64,000 bases of DNA from Bacteroidota bacterium. Its GTDB lineage: Bacteria > Bacteroidota > Bacteroidia > Chitinophagales > Chitinophagaceae. Location: NCBI GenBank assembly GCA_016715505.1, contig JADJZY010000038.1:1-64000 (forward strand), in the 5' to 3' direction. The notes below the pieces were generated by a model, which saw nothing but the letters and a program-made list of their open reading frames with translations, made no database searches and was not told the DNA's origin. This document shows positions 9,266 to 20,050 of the stretch, piece after piece; position 1 is the stretch's first letter; every line of letters begins with the position of its first letter. The position numbers and the translations under genes were made by a program.

Positions 9266-11874
9266 ATGCAATTGTTTAAAAACATATCGCTGACGCAATT
9301 CCTGGCAAGACTCATTTTTGTGATTCTTCCAACCGCTTTGGTATTTTTCTTTATCCTATGGAATGCCAATCATTATTTTTCGGTATTAAAAGAACAATGG
9401 TTTCAACAAGGGGTTTATGCAAGTCTGGGACTCCTCAGTGGTTTCGTGATTCATCAATTTCGATTTCGATTTTTGCCGCTATTTTTGATCCTGATTTTCT
9501 TTTTTTACTCGATTTATACGGGAATCAGCAATTATGCCAGCGGCGAATTTGATGGACTCTTTATCAGCGTTAGTTTTCTTGTATTTTCCTACTTATTCAG
9601 CACCGGTTATTTATTCGGGTGGGCTCTCCAGCGATTACGGTATGGAGCGTTTATCATTTCAGGTATTCTGCTTACAGTCAGCGTTATCCTGATTTCCAAA
9701 ACCGGGGAGATGACTGTACAAAAACTACTCAGTAGTTTATCTCCGATTGCCATTTATGCGGTTTATCTCATTTTTACCAACGAAAATTTAAGGAACCAAG
9801 AAGAAAGCAATGCCCGATTTTGGTGGAGGTTTAGTAAAAGATTTTTACTTTTTCTGGGACTACTCATCAGTTGTTTTTTGTTGATCATTTATCTTATGCT
9901 GCCGCAAATTACCATGCGAATTGAAGAATATGGTGGTGGCGCGAAAGAAGGTGAACAGGAAATGCTGCAAAAAAATAAAGATGGCAGCGTCGAAAATAAA
10001 GAATCGATGGGTATGGGTTCGAACAATAAAAAAAATCAAAACCCGGAACCCTTGTTTTGCGCGCACATTGATAGTTACTTAACGGGTACAGATATTCCCA
10101 ATCCGCTTTATTTAACAGCATTTCATTTTACCAAATACGATTCCTTAACGGAGACATTTGAACGCGATACTTTGTTTCAGGACAATGATGAATTTCTTCC
10201 TGACCCTTCACGGATCCCACTCTTTTTTACCTATCGCGATTCAAGCCGGATAAAAAAAGCCATGGGCACAAAGCGGCGTCATGTTGTGGAATTGGAGATT
10301 TATAAAAAACGGCTGTCACCATCGGCCTTTGTTGCTCCAAGTACCGCCTATTTTGTGCAACCTATTACGGTAGAGAAAGATTTCCAGAAAGAATTTAAAT
10401 CTGCTTATCGAGCCAAAAGTTATGTTTCAGATTTAAACAGCGCATACTTTATTTACAACAGCGATGACCCATCAATTCGTCAGTTTCAGGAACAACGTTT
10501 TAGCGAATTAAGAAAAGCACGTAATTATGAAGATGTTGAACCCTCATTTTTAAAATATTATACCTATTTCCCGGCAAATGGTGTGTATCGACCCATTAAA
10601 GATTTAGCGGATAGTTTAGCACGGGGTAAAAAAACAACCATTGATAAAATACTAGCCGTACGAGATTATTTTCTGCAAAAAAATGCCCTTGGTGAACAGG
10701 TCTATGCATACTCTGACAATCCGGGTATTCCAGGACTACCTCTGCATCCAAACTCAATTATTTTTTATTCGAAAGTAAAAAAGGATACTGTGCCTACTAC
10801 GCCGGTGCTACAGTTTTTCTGCTTCGTTCAATGGGGATACCATCGCGGGTCGTTACCGGATTTTTGACTGTTGACCGAAGTGATAAAAACACGGGTTGGT
10901 ATTGGTTTTACGAAGATCAGTCGCATGGATGGGTGCAGGTCTATTTCCCGGAATATGGATGGATTGATTTTGATACTACGGTAGGCAATGAAGATGCGGA
11001 GCAGTCACCAACTCCGGATGGCACCCCACCTATGCAGCCTCCTAACCCGGTATTGGCTGTCGCAGGAAAAATTCTGCGTGTTGATACGCTGAAAAGACTT
11101 GCTCGTATACGCGCTTCTGATGCTTTGTTTAAAGATAAAGAATACAGTGGATTGAGTGACGAACTAGAGATGGATTTAAAAATTGCCCGTATCTGGAAAG
11201 ATAGCATCATTGCTACCCTGGATATGATCAAAAAGGGCGATGATGTGATGTGTGTATCTTATGCGCAGAAACTCAAAAATTACAATCCGGAGAATCGATT
11301 TAGTGATCTTATTAAAAAGATGCCTGAACAAATTCCGATGGACGAAATTTATATTAAAACCTTTAAGCCTCAGGAAAAGAAGCCTCCAAAAGAAGAGCAA
11401 ACATTGGAACGAAAAGTCAAAAAATTGATTTTCGGACTTTTGATCGGACTTGGAATACTTATTGTGCTCATTGGCCTTCTTCCATTGATTATCTATCATT
11501 GGTATAAATGGCGCAGTAAATCCATGAAAAGTTCACGACGAAAAGCTTATTATACCTATCGGGCAGCCGGCTTTCTTCTTAATCAAATGGGATTAGAGAA
11601 AGGTAAACATACTTACTGGCAATATGCGCAAAGAACAGACAGTAAATTTGGAACACACTTTACGCAATTCATGAAAATTTATCTGCATTTAAAATATGCC
11701 AATGAGCCTTTGAATGAACAAGAACAAACAAGGCTTGAAGCATTTCTTATGCCATTTGAAAAAAAGATACAAACGAGTATTCCTTTTGGGCAGCGGGTAA
11801 AAAATTGGCTCAACCTAAACAACTTTATACGCTTTTATCAATATCAAGACCCTGAAGAAAAAAACGAACAATAA
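9266..11874 (+). CDS. Transglutaminase-like membrane protein, TgpA type (one frameshift)
   Basis: An inner-membrane protein with a large extracytoplasmic transglutaminase-like domain. Seen: six or seven N-terminal helices up to about residue 215, a long soluble part, then the papain-like core. After restoring one A to the A6 run at 10777-10782 the active site reads GYCAYYAGATVFLLRSMG, with the catalytic Cys, then RVVTGF, the His in SHGWVQVYFP and the Asp in GWIDFDTT. A last transmembrane helix near 11430-11500 and a cytoplasmic tail follow. This is the classic TgpA order and fits the DUF58 and MoxR neighbours. The break lies on an A AAA AAG heptamer, but the common loss of a base in homopolymers here makes an error more likely than programmed frameshifting. 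Confidence 0.88.
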
Positions 11875-11877
11875 ATT

Positions 11878-12867
11878 ATGGATGCAATAAATCATGAAAT
11901 TACAAACGGACAAGGTCCGGAAGAGAAAATAAATGCACTCATCCGAAATATGGAAACCGTGATACGAGGCAAAACGGAACAAATACGTTTAGTCGTAACC
12001 TGTTTGTTAGCCAAAGGTCATATCTTAATGGAGGATAATCCGGGAACGGGAAAGACGGTATTGGCCAGAACACTCGCGGGTTCCATTGCCGGAGATGGCG
12101 CAAACAATGCCAGCTTTAAAAGGGTGCAGTTTACCCCCGATTTACTCCCGATGGATTTATTAGGTTCGCACGTTTTTGATGATGTACGAAAAGATTTTAT
12201 TTTCCGGAAAGGACCATTGTTTTGCAATGTATTGCTGGCTGATGAAATAAACCGTGCTTCTCCCAAAGTGCAAAGTGCCTTGCTGGAATGTATGGCTGAA
12301 AACCAAATCACCATGGGTGAAACAACCTACAAATTGGAGAAGTTATTTTTTACCATCGCAACACAAAATCCTATTGAAATGGAAGGAACCTATCCCCTTC
12401 CTGCGGCGCAATTAGATCGTTTTTTCATGAAAATCTATTTTGGATATGTGGATGAACAAACGGAATTAGATATTTATAAAAACTATCTGCATATCAGTCA
12501 AAACCTTGATGAGATTCAACAGGTACTTAGCTTGCAGGAGGTGATGAGTCTTCAGGAAGAAGCAGGAAAAGTGCATGTGCATGAAGAAATTGTCCAGGCC
12601 GTTTCGAATATCATACGAGGAACCCGTGCTCATGAAAACATCAGTTTAGGCGCCTCCACCAGAAGTGGCATCACCTTTTTGAAATGCCTGAAAGCATACG
12701 CCTTCGTAAATGGCAGAAGATTCGTTTTGGAAGATGATGTAAAAGACATTGCCAACGCAGTTATCGAACATCGTTTAATCTTTAAAAATAAAGAGGGAAA
12801 AACGCAAGCTTTAAACCAAATTGTATTGCGTGAATTAGATCGTTTGTCGAAAATCAAATTGTATTAA
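11878..12867 (+). CDS. MoxR family AAA+ ATPase
   Basis: A 329-residue cytoplasmic AAA+ chaperone-like ATPase. Seen: Walker A DNPGTGKTVLART near residue 53-66, Walker B VLLADEINRASP near 118-129, sensor-1 region IATQNPIEMEGTYPLP, the arginine-finger segment LDRFFMK, and the C-terminal lid GASTRSGITFLK. MoxR proteins act with DUF58 and often VWA-domain partners in assembling or activating protein complexes. It begins three bases after the transglutaminase gene, so the two are co-transcribed. No VWA-domain BatA/BatB genes are present in this cluster, which is a difference from the Bat operons of other Bacteroidota. Confidence 0.93.
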   Translation: MDAINHEITNGQGPEEKINALIRNMETVIRGKTEQIRLVVTCLLAKGHILMEDNPGTGKTVLARTLAGSIAGDGANNASFKRVQFTPDLLPMDLLGSHVFDDVRKDFIFRKGPLFCNVLLADEINRASPKVQSALLECMAENQITMGETTYKLEKLFFTIATQNPIEMEGTYPLPAAQLDRFFMKIYFGYVDEQTELDIYKNYLHISQNLDEIQQVLSLQEVMSLQEEAGKVHVHEEIVQAVSNIIRGTRAHENISLGASTRSGITFLKCLKAYAFVNGRRFVLEDDVKDIANAVIEHRLIFKNKEGKTQALNQIVLRELDRLSKIKLY

Positions 12868-12877
12868 AAATTCTTTT

Positions 12878-14910
12878 TTGATTCATTCTCAACCATACCG
12901 TATTTATCAAATCCTTTGTTTAGGATTCATACTTTGTTTTTGCCAACAGCATTCGTTTGCACAAAGTAAACAAAGCCTGCGCTATGAGATAGACGCAAAG
13001 AGAGGAAATCTGGCCTATACAGCCCGTGAAGCACTCACGAGTGGTAGAGAATTTAAACGGATTGACCCCAGCTATTATGTTGGCTGGATGTTTGAAGGCT
13101 GTTACAAATTCGAACATGCTGCCGATTATTTGGGATATAAATACGCCGCAGAGCAATTAGAAAAAGCCATCCAATTGATGGACAAGGATTTTCAGCAACA
13201 AATTCGTTCGCGTACCAGTGATGTACTCACCTTCATTCAACAAATGAAATATCACCGCGATTGGGATTATACCGCTTATGCCTTGATGCAATGTTATAGC
13301 AATATGGAAGAGCCGGATAAAGTATGGAGTCATTTACAACGTTGCAAAAAAGCCGATTTACAAGACGAACTCTATTTAGATACCTATTGTTATTTGGCCT
13401 GGACCGTACATCGAAACAGATTTTACACCAGTAAAAAATATTATTTTCTCAAAGACAATATCATTGAAAATGAGAAATATGCTAATAAATTGCTTGACAG
13501 CATGAGTTTAAAAATTAAACGGGATGCGAAACTCAATAGCACCATTTTTACTGCTGACTACGAGGCAGAGAAGATGCCAGCGGTATGGCATTATAAATCC
13601 ATCTTATATAGCTATCAGCTGAATATGGAATCGGGGGCTTATTATTATGAAAAACTAAAAAACACCCGATACTTTCCGGCAAACAATTACGCCACCTTTT
13701 GCGCTATACAAGGGAAATTCCGTGAGGCTGAACAGTATTATGATATCGCCAAAGAAGACGACCCGGGCGATAAACGGATGAAAGAATCTTACTATTATCT
13801 TTCTATCATCAACAAATACAAAGGCGATCCCAAAAAAGGCATTCAGGAGTTAAAAGCCCTCATCAAAGCCAATGGGTCCACGCCGGGTTATGGATGGTAT
13901 AATGCTGCTCTTGCCCGCGATTTTATTTATGATGCCCAGTTAAACATTGCGAAACGATATGCTCAGCGCGCAGAAGATTTTAAAGAAATCCATATCGGCA
14001 CAACACTCGGACAAAGTCATTACGATTTCACCATCTCACTTATTCAGTTGATGATTAAAATGAAAGAAATTGATGCTTTGAAATTTGAAAATAAAAATTG
14101 GTGGTATTCTCCCAGTGCTTTGGGGAGGATTGCACAATTGACCTTGGAAAAATACGGTATGCAATTTTTGATCATCAATCAATTTGCGGCTAATCCGGAA
14201 CGCGATCGGGTCATTTATAAAGTATTCTCAACCGAGAGTACCGTTTCATTTGATGAAGTATGGCACTTGATTGATGGTTTTAGTGTCAACTTTTTCTGGA
14301 AAAATTTGAAAAAGAAATCAGTGCCGAAAAAAGGTTTAATGTTCGAAGATACTTTCGCTATTATGTGGCCCGACTTTATATGAAAAAAGGCGAATATGAG
14401 GCAGCAAAATCACAACTTCAATCTATTCAACAGGAAATGCTCATTGATGCCGAATACGAAAAACTTCTTTTGGCGCGAACTAAAGAATCACTGATTCAAT
14501 GTGAGCTTGCGATGAATGATGAATACAATTCTGATCAGGAAATGATAGAATTGTATTTGTTATATCCTCAACTTATTCCGCATTCAGGTTTAAGTATGCC
14601 GGTTTATTTACAAACGAATGCCCGTTCAAAAGAAGAAAAAGAATTGATCGAAAAACTAAAATCCTATCAACTTTCTTTCAAAAATTCTGGTAGTGGCCCC
14701 GTTTTAAAAGTCAATATTGTTTTTGGCAAAAAAGAAAAAATCCCTACTATTACCTTATCCACTTCAATAGGCGCTCAGGTGTTGGTTTCTCCTTTTGAAT
14801 TTTCCTATCAAAATGCCCATGAAGCCATTCGAATTATGGCATATGGCATGTTTAACGCAGGGCAGGATGATAAAAACCTAAATACAAAAACACCCCAAAA
14901 CAAACCTTAG
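12878..14910 (+). CDS. Secreted TPR-repeat protein of the MoxR operon (one frameshift)
   Basis: About 677 residues after correction. Seen: a signal peptide ending in FCQQHSFAQ (cleavage near residue 29), then helical pairs typical of tetratricopeptide repeats, for example FREAEQYYDIAKEDDPGD, KGIQELKALIKANGS and GEYEAAKSQLQSIQQEM. A base is missing in the T5 run at 14291-14295; restoring it joins DGFSVNFF to LEKFEKEISAEKRFNVRR. The start TTG at 12878 is weak and the true start may be obscured. It lies 10 bases after moxR. TPR proteins are common last members of MoxR operons and may serve as a periplasmic scaffold, but the precise role here is unknown. Confidence 0.75.
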
Positions 14911-15024
14911 AAATTTCTTGAATTCCAAGGTGTATTTTTGGCTACAAGGCATTCAATTTCATCGATTTTCAATTGTTAATTTTCTTCATATGTTAAAGAT
15001 GATGGGAATTACGATTCAGAGAAA

Positions 15025-15032
15025 TAATTTTG
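15025..15032 (+). promoter_or_regulatory. -7 promoter box for the T9SS-secreted HAF-repeat protein
   Basis: TAATTTTG matches TAnnTTTG exactly and ends 17 bases before the ATG at 15050. This supports 15050 rather than the longer frame from 14918 as the real start. Confidence 0.45.
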
Positions 15033-15049
15033 AGCCAAACCAATTCAAC

Positions 15050-18021
15050 ATGAAAAAACTTTTTCTTTCGGGCATCTTGTGCCTCTTCGGCATTTTGCAT
15101 TTATCGGCCCAAGCCAATTACAGCCTCGAACAACTGGATTTATCAACAAGCGGTTCAAACATGAATACCTATTTAATGGGGATCAACAACAATGGATTCG
15201 TTTGTGGATTTGGTGTTCCAGTTGGCACCTCCGATACAATAGGATTTGTGATTACTCCTGAGGGCAAGATCATTGAAATAAATGATAATATTACCGGAGC
15301 GGGTACCCTTGGTATTAAGGCAGTGAGTATCAATGATGACAACATGGTTTTAGTCAATTACCAGGATGCATCCGGATTTTCAAAATTGCACAAATGTTTG
15401 GTGAATAATGATGCCGTGGTTTCGCATTCGAATATTCCGGGGTTACAACAAAATTATGTGAAAGCCTTTCACATGAATAATAAAGGAGATATAACAGGTT
15501 GGTATCAGTCTTCACTCAACCGTTGGTTGTTTGTTTTACATGATGGCACTCCTCCTGCCGGGTTCAATGCATGGCAAGCATGGAGATATAGTGTATTTAC
15601 CCCTCCCAGTACCTATAATTATTTTAATACCATGGGTGGTGCGATGGATACGAACCGCATAGCCTGTGGTTTCTATATTGATGGTTCTTTGAATAAACCA
15701 TTTCTTTACGATGAAACGTATGCTGCTTTTTACCCACTTGCCGGAAGTAACTGGTGTCAACCTTATGGAAAAAACAACAATGGTAAAATTGTTGGCCACT
15801 ACAAGAATTCCATCAATATAACCAATGCATTTGTGGCCGATCCTACCTATACCCAAGGGAACTATAATAGCGGGCAACTCAATTTAACTTCATTGGCATT
15901 TATTTTCCACACCGATTCCATTTATTCCATTGCCCGAGCAATCAATGATAGCAACGAAATAGTTGGATACTTTTTAGATCCAGTGGATAGTAAATACAAA
16001 GGCTTTATCTATCATCCGAACCGTCCGACTTATAAAATCAATGGATATGATTTCGCAAAACATGTTTGGAAAATGAATAATAGTTCAGATGCAGGCTCAC
16101 CCAATTCAACGGATTCAATCTGGTCTGAAAATTTTTATGGGAGTTTCGATTATACCACAACAGACCCATTTGCCAATAATGGCCTTCCCCTTTTAGAATC
16201 ATTTATCACCAATGATACCAGTATTACCAACTATTATCCCAACAGCACTTTTGGCGATACGAACTCCGTTTCGTGGAAAGAATTTATGACTGAAATTGTC
16301 AATTCCGATACATACCTCAGTTATGCGCAAAGCAGCAATCCATTATTAAGTAATACCTATCGTTATTTGTATAAACCTGCCAAATTCCGACATTATATTC
16401 ACAATTATGCCGGCTCTTTTAATGGTTATTGCTATGGATTTGCGGCCACTTCATTATTACATTTTAAAGATGATCAGTATCTAAACAACACATACAATAT
16501 CGGAACCAATACGCAATTGAACAGTTATGACAATACCAGTTTTAATGCCGTGCTGACGATTGGCCAAGAGCTATCTGAAGCAAAACGATTTTGAATTGTT
16601 TGAATATTTACCCAATACCCGTAATGATGTGAAACCATGGTCTGGTCTTTATCGCATGAAGCAAACTTTTATGCGCAATGACACCAATCATTATCGTCAG
16701 ATTTATATTGGTTGGATTACCAGTCCTTCCGGTGCTCCGGTTCGATACGGCTATCACTCCATTTTACCTTACAAGATTAAAACACCTGAAAAACTTCCAT
16801 TTAATTACAACGGCGTTTTTCATACTGATACGGTATATGTTTATGACTCAAATGATCCGCTGAATCAGAATAGCTATCTCCTGGTCAATTCAAATTTTTT
16901 TAATAATTCCGTTGAAGCCAGCTATTCGTATAATTATCCATTTAACGGATTCTTTACGGCGTTTAATGAAGTCTCTGTTGGAGAAATGGAAACCATCCTG
17001 AATACGCATTTAAAAGGTAAAAAACGTAGTCTGGACTCCATCGCAAAATTTAATTTAGGACCAAGAAGTACTTTTACCATTCAAGAATCCGGCACTGGTA
17101 ATATCGCTACTTTCGACAATGCAGGTTATAATTCTAACATCACTAAAATTGTTCCGATTGAACTAAAAATAATGCCGAAGTACACATCAGTCAGTTTGTA
17201 ATGGATACCAGTGCTCATCTGGAAATTCAAACCAACACCTATTTAGACAGTACGATGTATTTTCATTTTGGAAATAACCAAATTGAAATGGGTTTAAGCC
17301 GAAAAACCTTAGCCGGTGAAAAAGACAATGCTACTATTCAAAATAAGTATATTGCCTATGGAAACCCGGACAATACCACCAAATATATTACAGCCCATTT
17401 TGATCAATTGGATCCCGGATCACCAACAGGATGTGCTATTAATATCAGTGGTTTGGGGATCCCGCCAATGATTCCATTATCACCCTCAACCCGAATCATT
17501 ATCAATACCAAATCATTCACCCCGGCAATTCCACATTAACGTATAACCTCAATGTGGTTGCCATTTATAATGATACGGTTAAAAAATTCTCGGCCAATAA
17601 TATCACAGTCAATGGACAAGGTTCACATACGATTGACCCATATTTTGTCGGAAGTCAGGGACCTCAAACAGTTGTAATTGTTGACAACGGCAATAATGGG
17701 AATAATGACGATACCTTGTTTGTCACAGGCGCCCCTTTGGGAATAAATGATCTTGACCATCAAGTAGACTATATCCGAATTGCCCCAAATCCGGTTCAGG
17801 ATGAATTATTTGTTCAAATCAATTTGGATGAATTCCAACATTTCCGTTTAGCGGCCACCTCTATCAATGGTAAATTATTGTTCAGTGAAACCATTCAGCA
17901 CAAAGGAGGAAATCAGCAATACCGTTTCCCGGTAAAAAATCTCCCAAATGGGTTATTTTATGTGATATTGTTTAATGAAAAACAAGAATTACTCCATATC
18001 GAAAAAGTCATCAAACAATAG
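15050..18021 (+). CDS. T9SS-secreted protein: HAF-like repeats, putative papain-like peptidase domain, sorting domain (three frameshifts)
   Basis: About 990 residues once three one-base errors are corrected (an extra G at 16562-16563, a missing A at 17165-17169, a missing T at 17452-17454). Order: signal peptide MKKLFLSGILCLFGILHLSAQ; about six HAF-type repeats up to 16000 (GINNNGFVCGFG, SINDDN, HMNNKGDITGWY, KNNNGKIVGHY, AINDSNEIVGYF); a central domain with NGYCYGFAATSLLHF, later RYGYHSILPYKI and VYVYDSNDP; a Thr/Asn-rich linker; and a type A sorting domain (IRIAPNPVQDELFV to KVIKQ). The Cys, His and Asp/Asn in that order, with the expected surrounding residues, suggest a papain-like cysteine peptidase; that is inference. 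A strong terminator follows. Secretion through T9SS is well supported. Confidence 0.75.
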
Positions 18022-18041
18022 TATTCCAAGTTTATGAAAAG

Positions 18042-18072
18042 AACAGGATGCACTTCACATCCTGTTTTTTTT
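18042..18072 (+). terminator. Rho-independent terminator after the T9SS-secreted protein
   Basis: A perfect 9-bp stem (AACAGGATG with CATCCTGTT) around a 7-base loop is followed by eight T. It starts 20 bases after the stop codon at 18021. Confidence 0.85.
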
Positions 18073-18532
18073 GCATTTTGTCATTCGTTGGTTTTAGGAA
18101 ACGGAATACCGTTGTAAAATTTGAAACCGAGCAAACGTTTTAGCCTAAAAAATGATACAATGAGTGCTTTCCTCTGTATAATTTTTTCTTCCTATCCATT
18201 GAAAAGGTAATAAAGATTCAAAGTGGTTATCAACTACTTTAAAACCTCATTTTTCCCATTGTGCTGCCTGGGAGTTATTAAAAAATACAGCTTCTAGCTA
18301 AATTCATCGCATTTCTAGTGATTAAGGGGCAAAAACTGACTTTTCTACAATATCCAAAATATCGCATGAATTTAAGGCTATAGGTTGTTGAAAAAGGCAG
18401 GATTCAAGGACTCCAAATGCCCTATTGAAAGTTATGATGAACCATTCTTGGCTAATCCGCAAAACTGCCTGTTTATTTATTGGAAGTTTGGGCAATTCTT
18501 AAGTAAATTTGTCGGAATTTAGCTGAAACGAT
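18073..18532. other. Intergenic stretch with possible decayed coding sequence on the minus strand
   Basis: There is no intact gene in these 460 bases. On the minus strand between 18460 and 18081 one frame reads like protein in pieces, for example GFKVVDNHFESLLPFQWIG and, after one base change, IIFRLKRLLGFKFYNG ending in a stop at 18081-18083, but it is cut by several stop codons. It may be a remnant of a gene or mobile element; no family was recognised. The last 50 bases hold the nuo promoter. Confidence 0.3.
18480..18511 (+). promoter_or_regulatory. Candidate promoter of the nuo operon
   Basis: TAAATTTG at 18504-18511 is an exact TAnnTTTG box, 21 bases before the nuoA ATG. A TTG at 18480-18482 could be the -33 element at a 21-base spacing. 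Confidence 0.55.
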
Positions 18533-18916
18533 ATGATTTTATTAGACATCGTCAACTCTCCCATCAATTATTTCCCAATTCTGGTGCAAGTGATTGTGGC
18601 CATTGGTTTTGTAGCCGTTATGATGGGTGCTACCCATTTGTTGGGCCCCAGCCGTAAAACATCCGATAAATTAGAAAATTTCGAGTGTGGTATCGAACAA
18701 GAAGGAAACGCCCGTCAGCCACTTGCTGTAAAGTACTTTTTGGTCGCCATCCTTTTTGTTTTATTTGATGTGGAGGTGATATTCTTCTATCCTTATGCCG
18801 TGAATTTTCGGGATTTGGGTTGGAATGGATTTGTTGCAGTAGCGATGTTCGTTGCTTTTTTCGTGATTGGTTTTACTTACATATTTAAAAAAGGTGCTTT
18901 GAATTGGGAAGAATAA
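18533..18916 (+). CDS. nuoA: NADH-quinone oxidoreductase subunit A
   Basis: Small membrane subunit of respiratory complex I, 127 residues with three transmembrane helices. Seen: the conserved loop FECGIEQEGNARQPLAVKYF near residue 50-70, including the invariant Cys, then LFVLFDVEVIFFYPYA. It is the first gene of nuoABCDE, with its own promoter box and 27 bases before nuoB. The assignment is clear from the loop and gene order. Confidence 0.97.
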   Translation: MILLDIVNSPINYFPILVQVIVAIGFVAVMMGATHLLGPSRKTSDKLENFECGIEQEGNARQPLAVKYFLVAILFVLFDVEVIFFYPYAVNFRDLGWNGFVAVAMFVAFFVIGFTYIFKKGALNWEE

Positions 18917-18943
18917 TCTTTTCCACTAAAATCTAATTCATTC

Positions 18944-19504
18944 ATGCGACCCGTAACACACAATATAAAAATTAAACAGGTAGAAGCTCCGGCCGGTTTT
19001 AGCGGAGAAGGTTTTTTTGCGACCAAATTAGCCGAAGCGGTTGGATTGGCCCGTAGCAATTCAATTTGGCCTTTACCTTTTGCCACTTCTTGCTGTGGTA
19101 TTGAGTTCATGGCTACAGCAGCCGCCCACTATGATTTGGCCCGATTTGGTTCTGAGCGTATGGCATTCACCCCCCGTCAATGTGATGTCATGATGGTGAT
19201 GGGAACCATTTCTAAAAAAATGGCCCCGGTAGTCCGTCAGGTTTATCTGCAAATGGCCGAACCACGTTGGGTGATGGCTGTGGGTGCATGTGCTTGCAGT
19301 GGCGGTATTTTCGATTCTTTTTCCGTTTTACAGGGAATTGATCAGGTTGTACCGGTTGATGTTTATGTACCTGGTTGTCCTCCCCGTCCGGAAGCCATTT
19401 TGGATGGATTTATGCGAATTCAGGATTTGGTGAAAACGGAAAGTTTAAGACGCCGGTACAGCGATGAATACAAACATTTATTAGAAGGATATGGCATCCA
19501 GTAA
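18944..19504 (+). CDS. nuoB: NADH-quinone oxidoreductase subunit B
   Basis: Complex I peripheral-arm subunit carrying cluster N2, the last iron-sulfur cluster before quinone. Seen: the tandem cysteines in TSCCGIEFM, then VGACACSGGIF and VPGCPPRPEAI, giving all four N2 ligands. 186 residues, normal length. It sits between nuoA and nuoC, with 21 bases from its stop to the likely nuoC start. Confidence 0.98.
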   Translation: MRPVTHNIKIKQVEAPAGFSGEGFFATKLAEAVGLARSNSIWPLPFATSCCGIEFMATAAAHYDLARFGSERMAFTPRQCDVMMVMGTISKKMAPVVRQVYLQMAEPRWVMAVGACACSGGIFDSFSVLQGIDQVVPVDVYVPGCPPRPEAILDGFMRIQDLVKTESLRRRYSDEYKHLLEGYGIQ

Positions 19505-19525
19505 ATTAATTTTTTGATACAAGAC

Positions 19526-20026
19526 ATGGACTTAAACGATTTGGTTCAGCAAAAACTGAAAGACAAATTTGGAGAATTGGTAAGCGATTTTATCATGCAC
19601 TATGATATTCTTACTTTCGAAACACCCAAGGAAAATAATTTAAAGGTGTTGACTTTTCTGAAAGAGGATGCGGAATTACAATTTGATTTTTTAAATGATT
19701 TGACTGCTGTTCATTATCCAAATGAAGCTGGTCGGGAATTGGCGGTAGTTTATATGCTGCAAAATATTCGAAACGGACAGCGTATCCGATTAAAAGTATT
19801 TACTGATATTCAGAAACCTGATGTTTTTACGGCTGTCAATTTATTCTCAACAGCGAATTGGCTGGAGAGAGAGGCTTATGATTTTTTTGGGGTGAATTTT
19901 GTCGGGCATCCTAACCTCATTCGCATCATGAACGTAGATGAAATGGACTATTTTCCACTCCGCAAAGAGTATCCGGTTGAAGATCAAACCCGCATCGACA
20001 AAGATGACGATATGTTTGGCAGATAG
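19526..20026 (+). CDS. nuoC: NADH-quinone oxidoreductase subunit C
   Basis: Peripheral-arm subunit of complex I (30-kDa type), about 166 residues. Seen: DLTAVHYPNEAGRELAVVY, the WLEREAYDFFGVNFVGHPNL region, and the YFPLRKEYPVEDQ signature at the end. The ATG at 19526 (MDLNDLVQ) is preferred to the upstream in-frame TTG at 19514. NuoC and NuoD are separate here, unlike the fused NuoCD of Escherichia coli. Confidence 0.96.
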   Translation: MDLNDLVQQKLKDKFGELVSDFIMHYDILTFETPKENNLKVLTFLKEDAELQFDFLNDLTAVHYPNEAGRELAVVYMLQNIRNGQRIRLKVFTDIQKPDVFTAVNLFSTANWLEREAYDFFGVNFVGHPNLIRIMNVDEMDYFPLRKEYPVEDQTRIDKDDDMFGR

Positions 20027-20050
20027 TTCCAGTGAATAAACAAGCTAACA

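Noticed and set aside
10777..10782. Programmed -1 frameshift at an A AAA AAG heptamer in the transglutaminase gene
   Set aside because: The heptamer is canonical for slippage, but the same one-base loss occurs at non-slippery runs in many genes here, so a sequencing error is the simpler explanation. A polished sequence would decide.
14918..15049. 44-residue N-terminal extension of the HAF-repeat protein
   Set aside because: A perfect signal peptide begins at 15050 with a -7 box 17 bases upstream; the extension is not signal-like.
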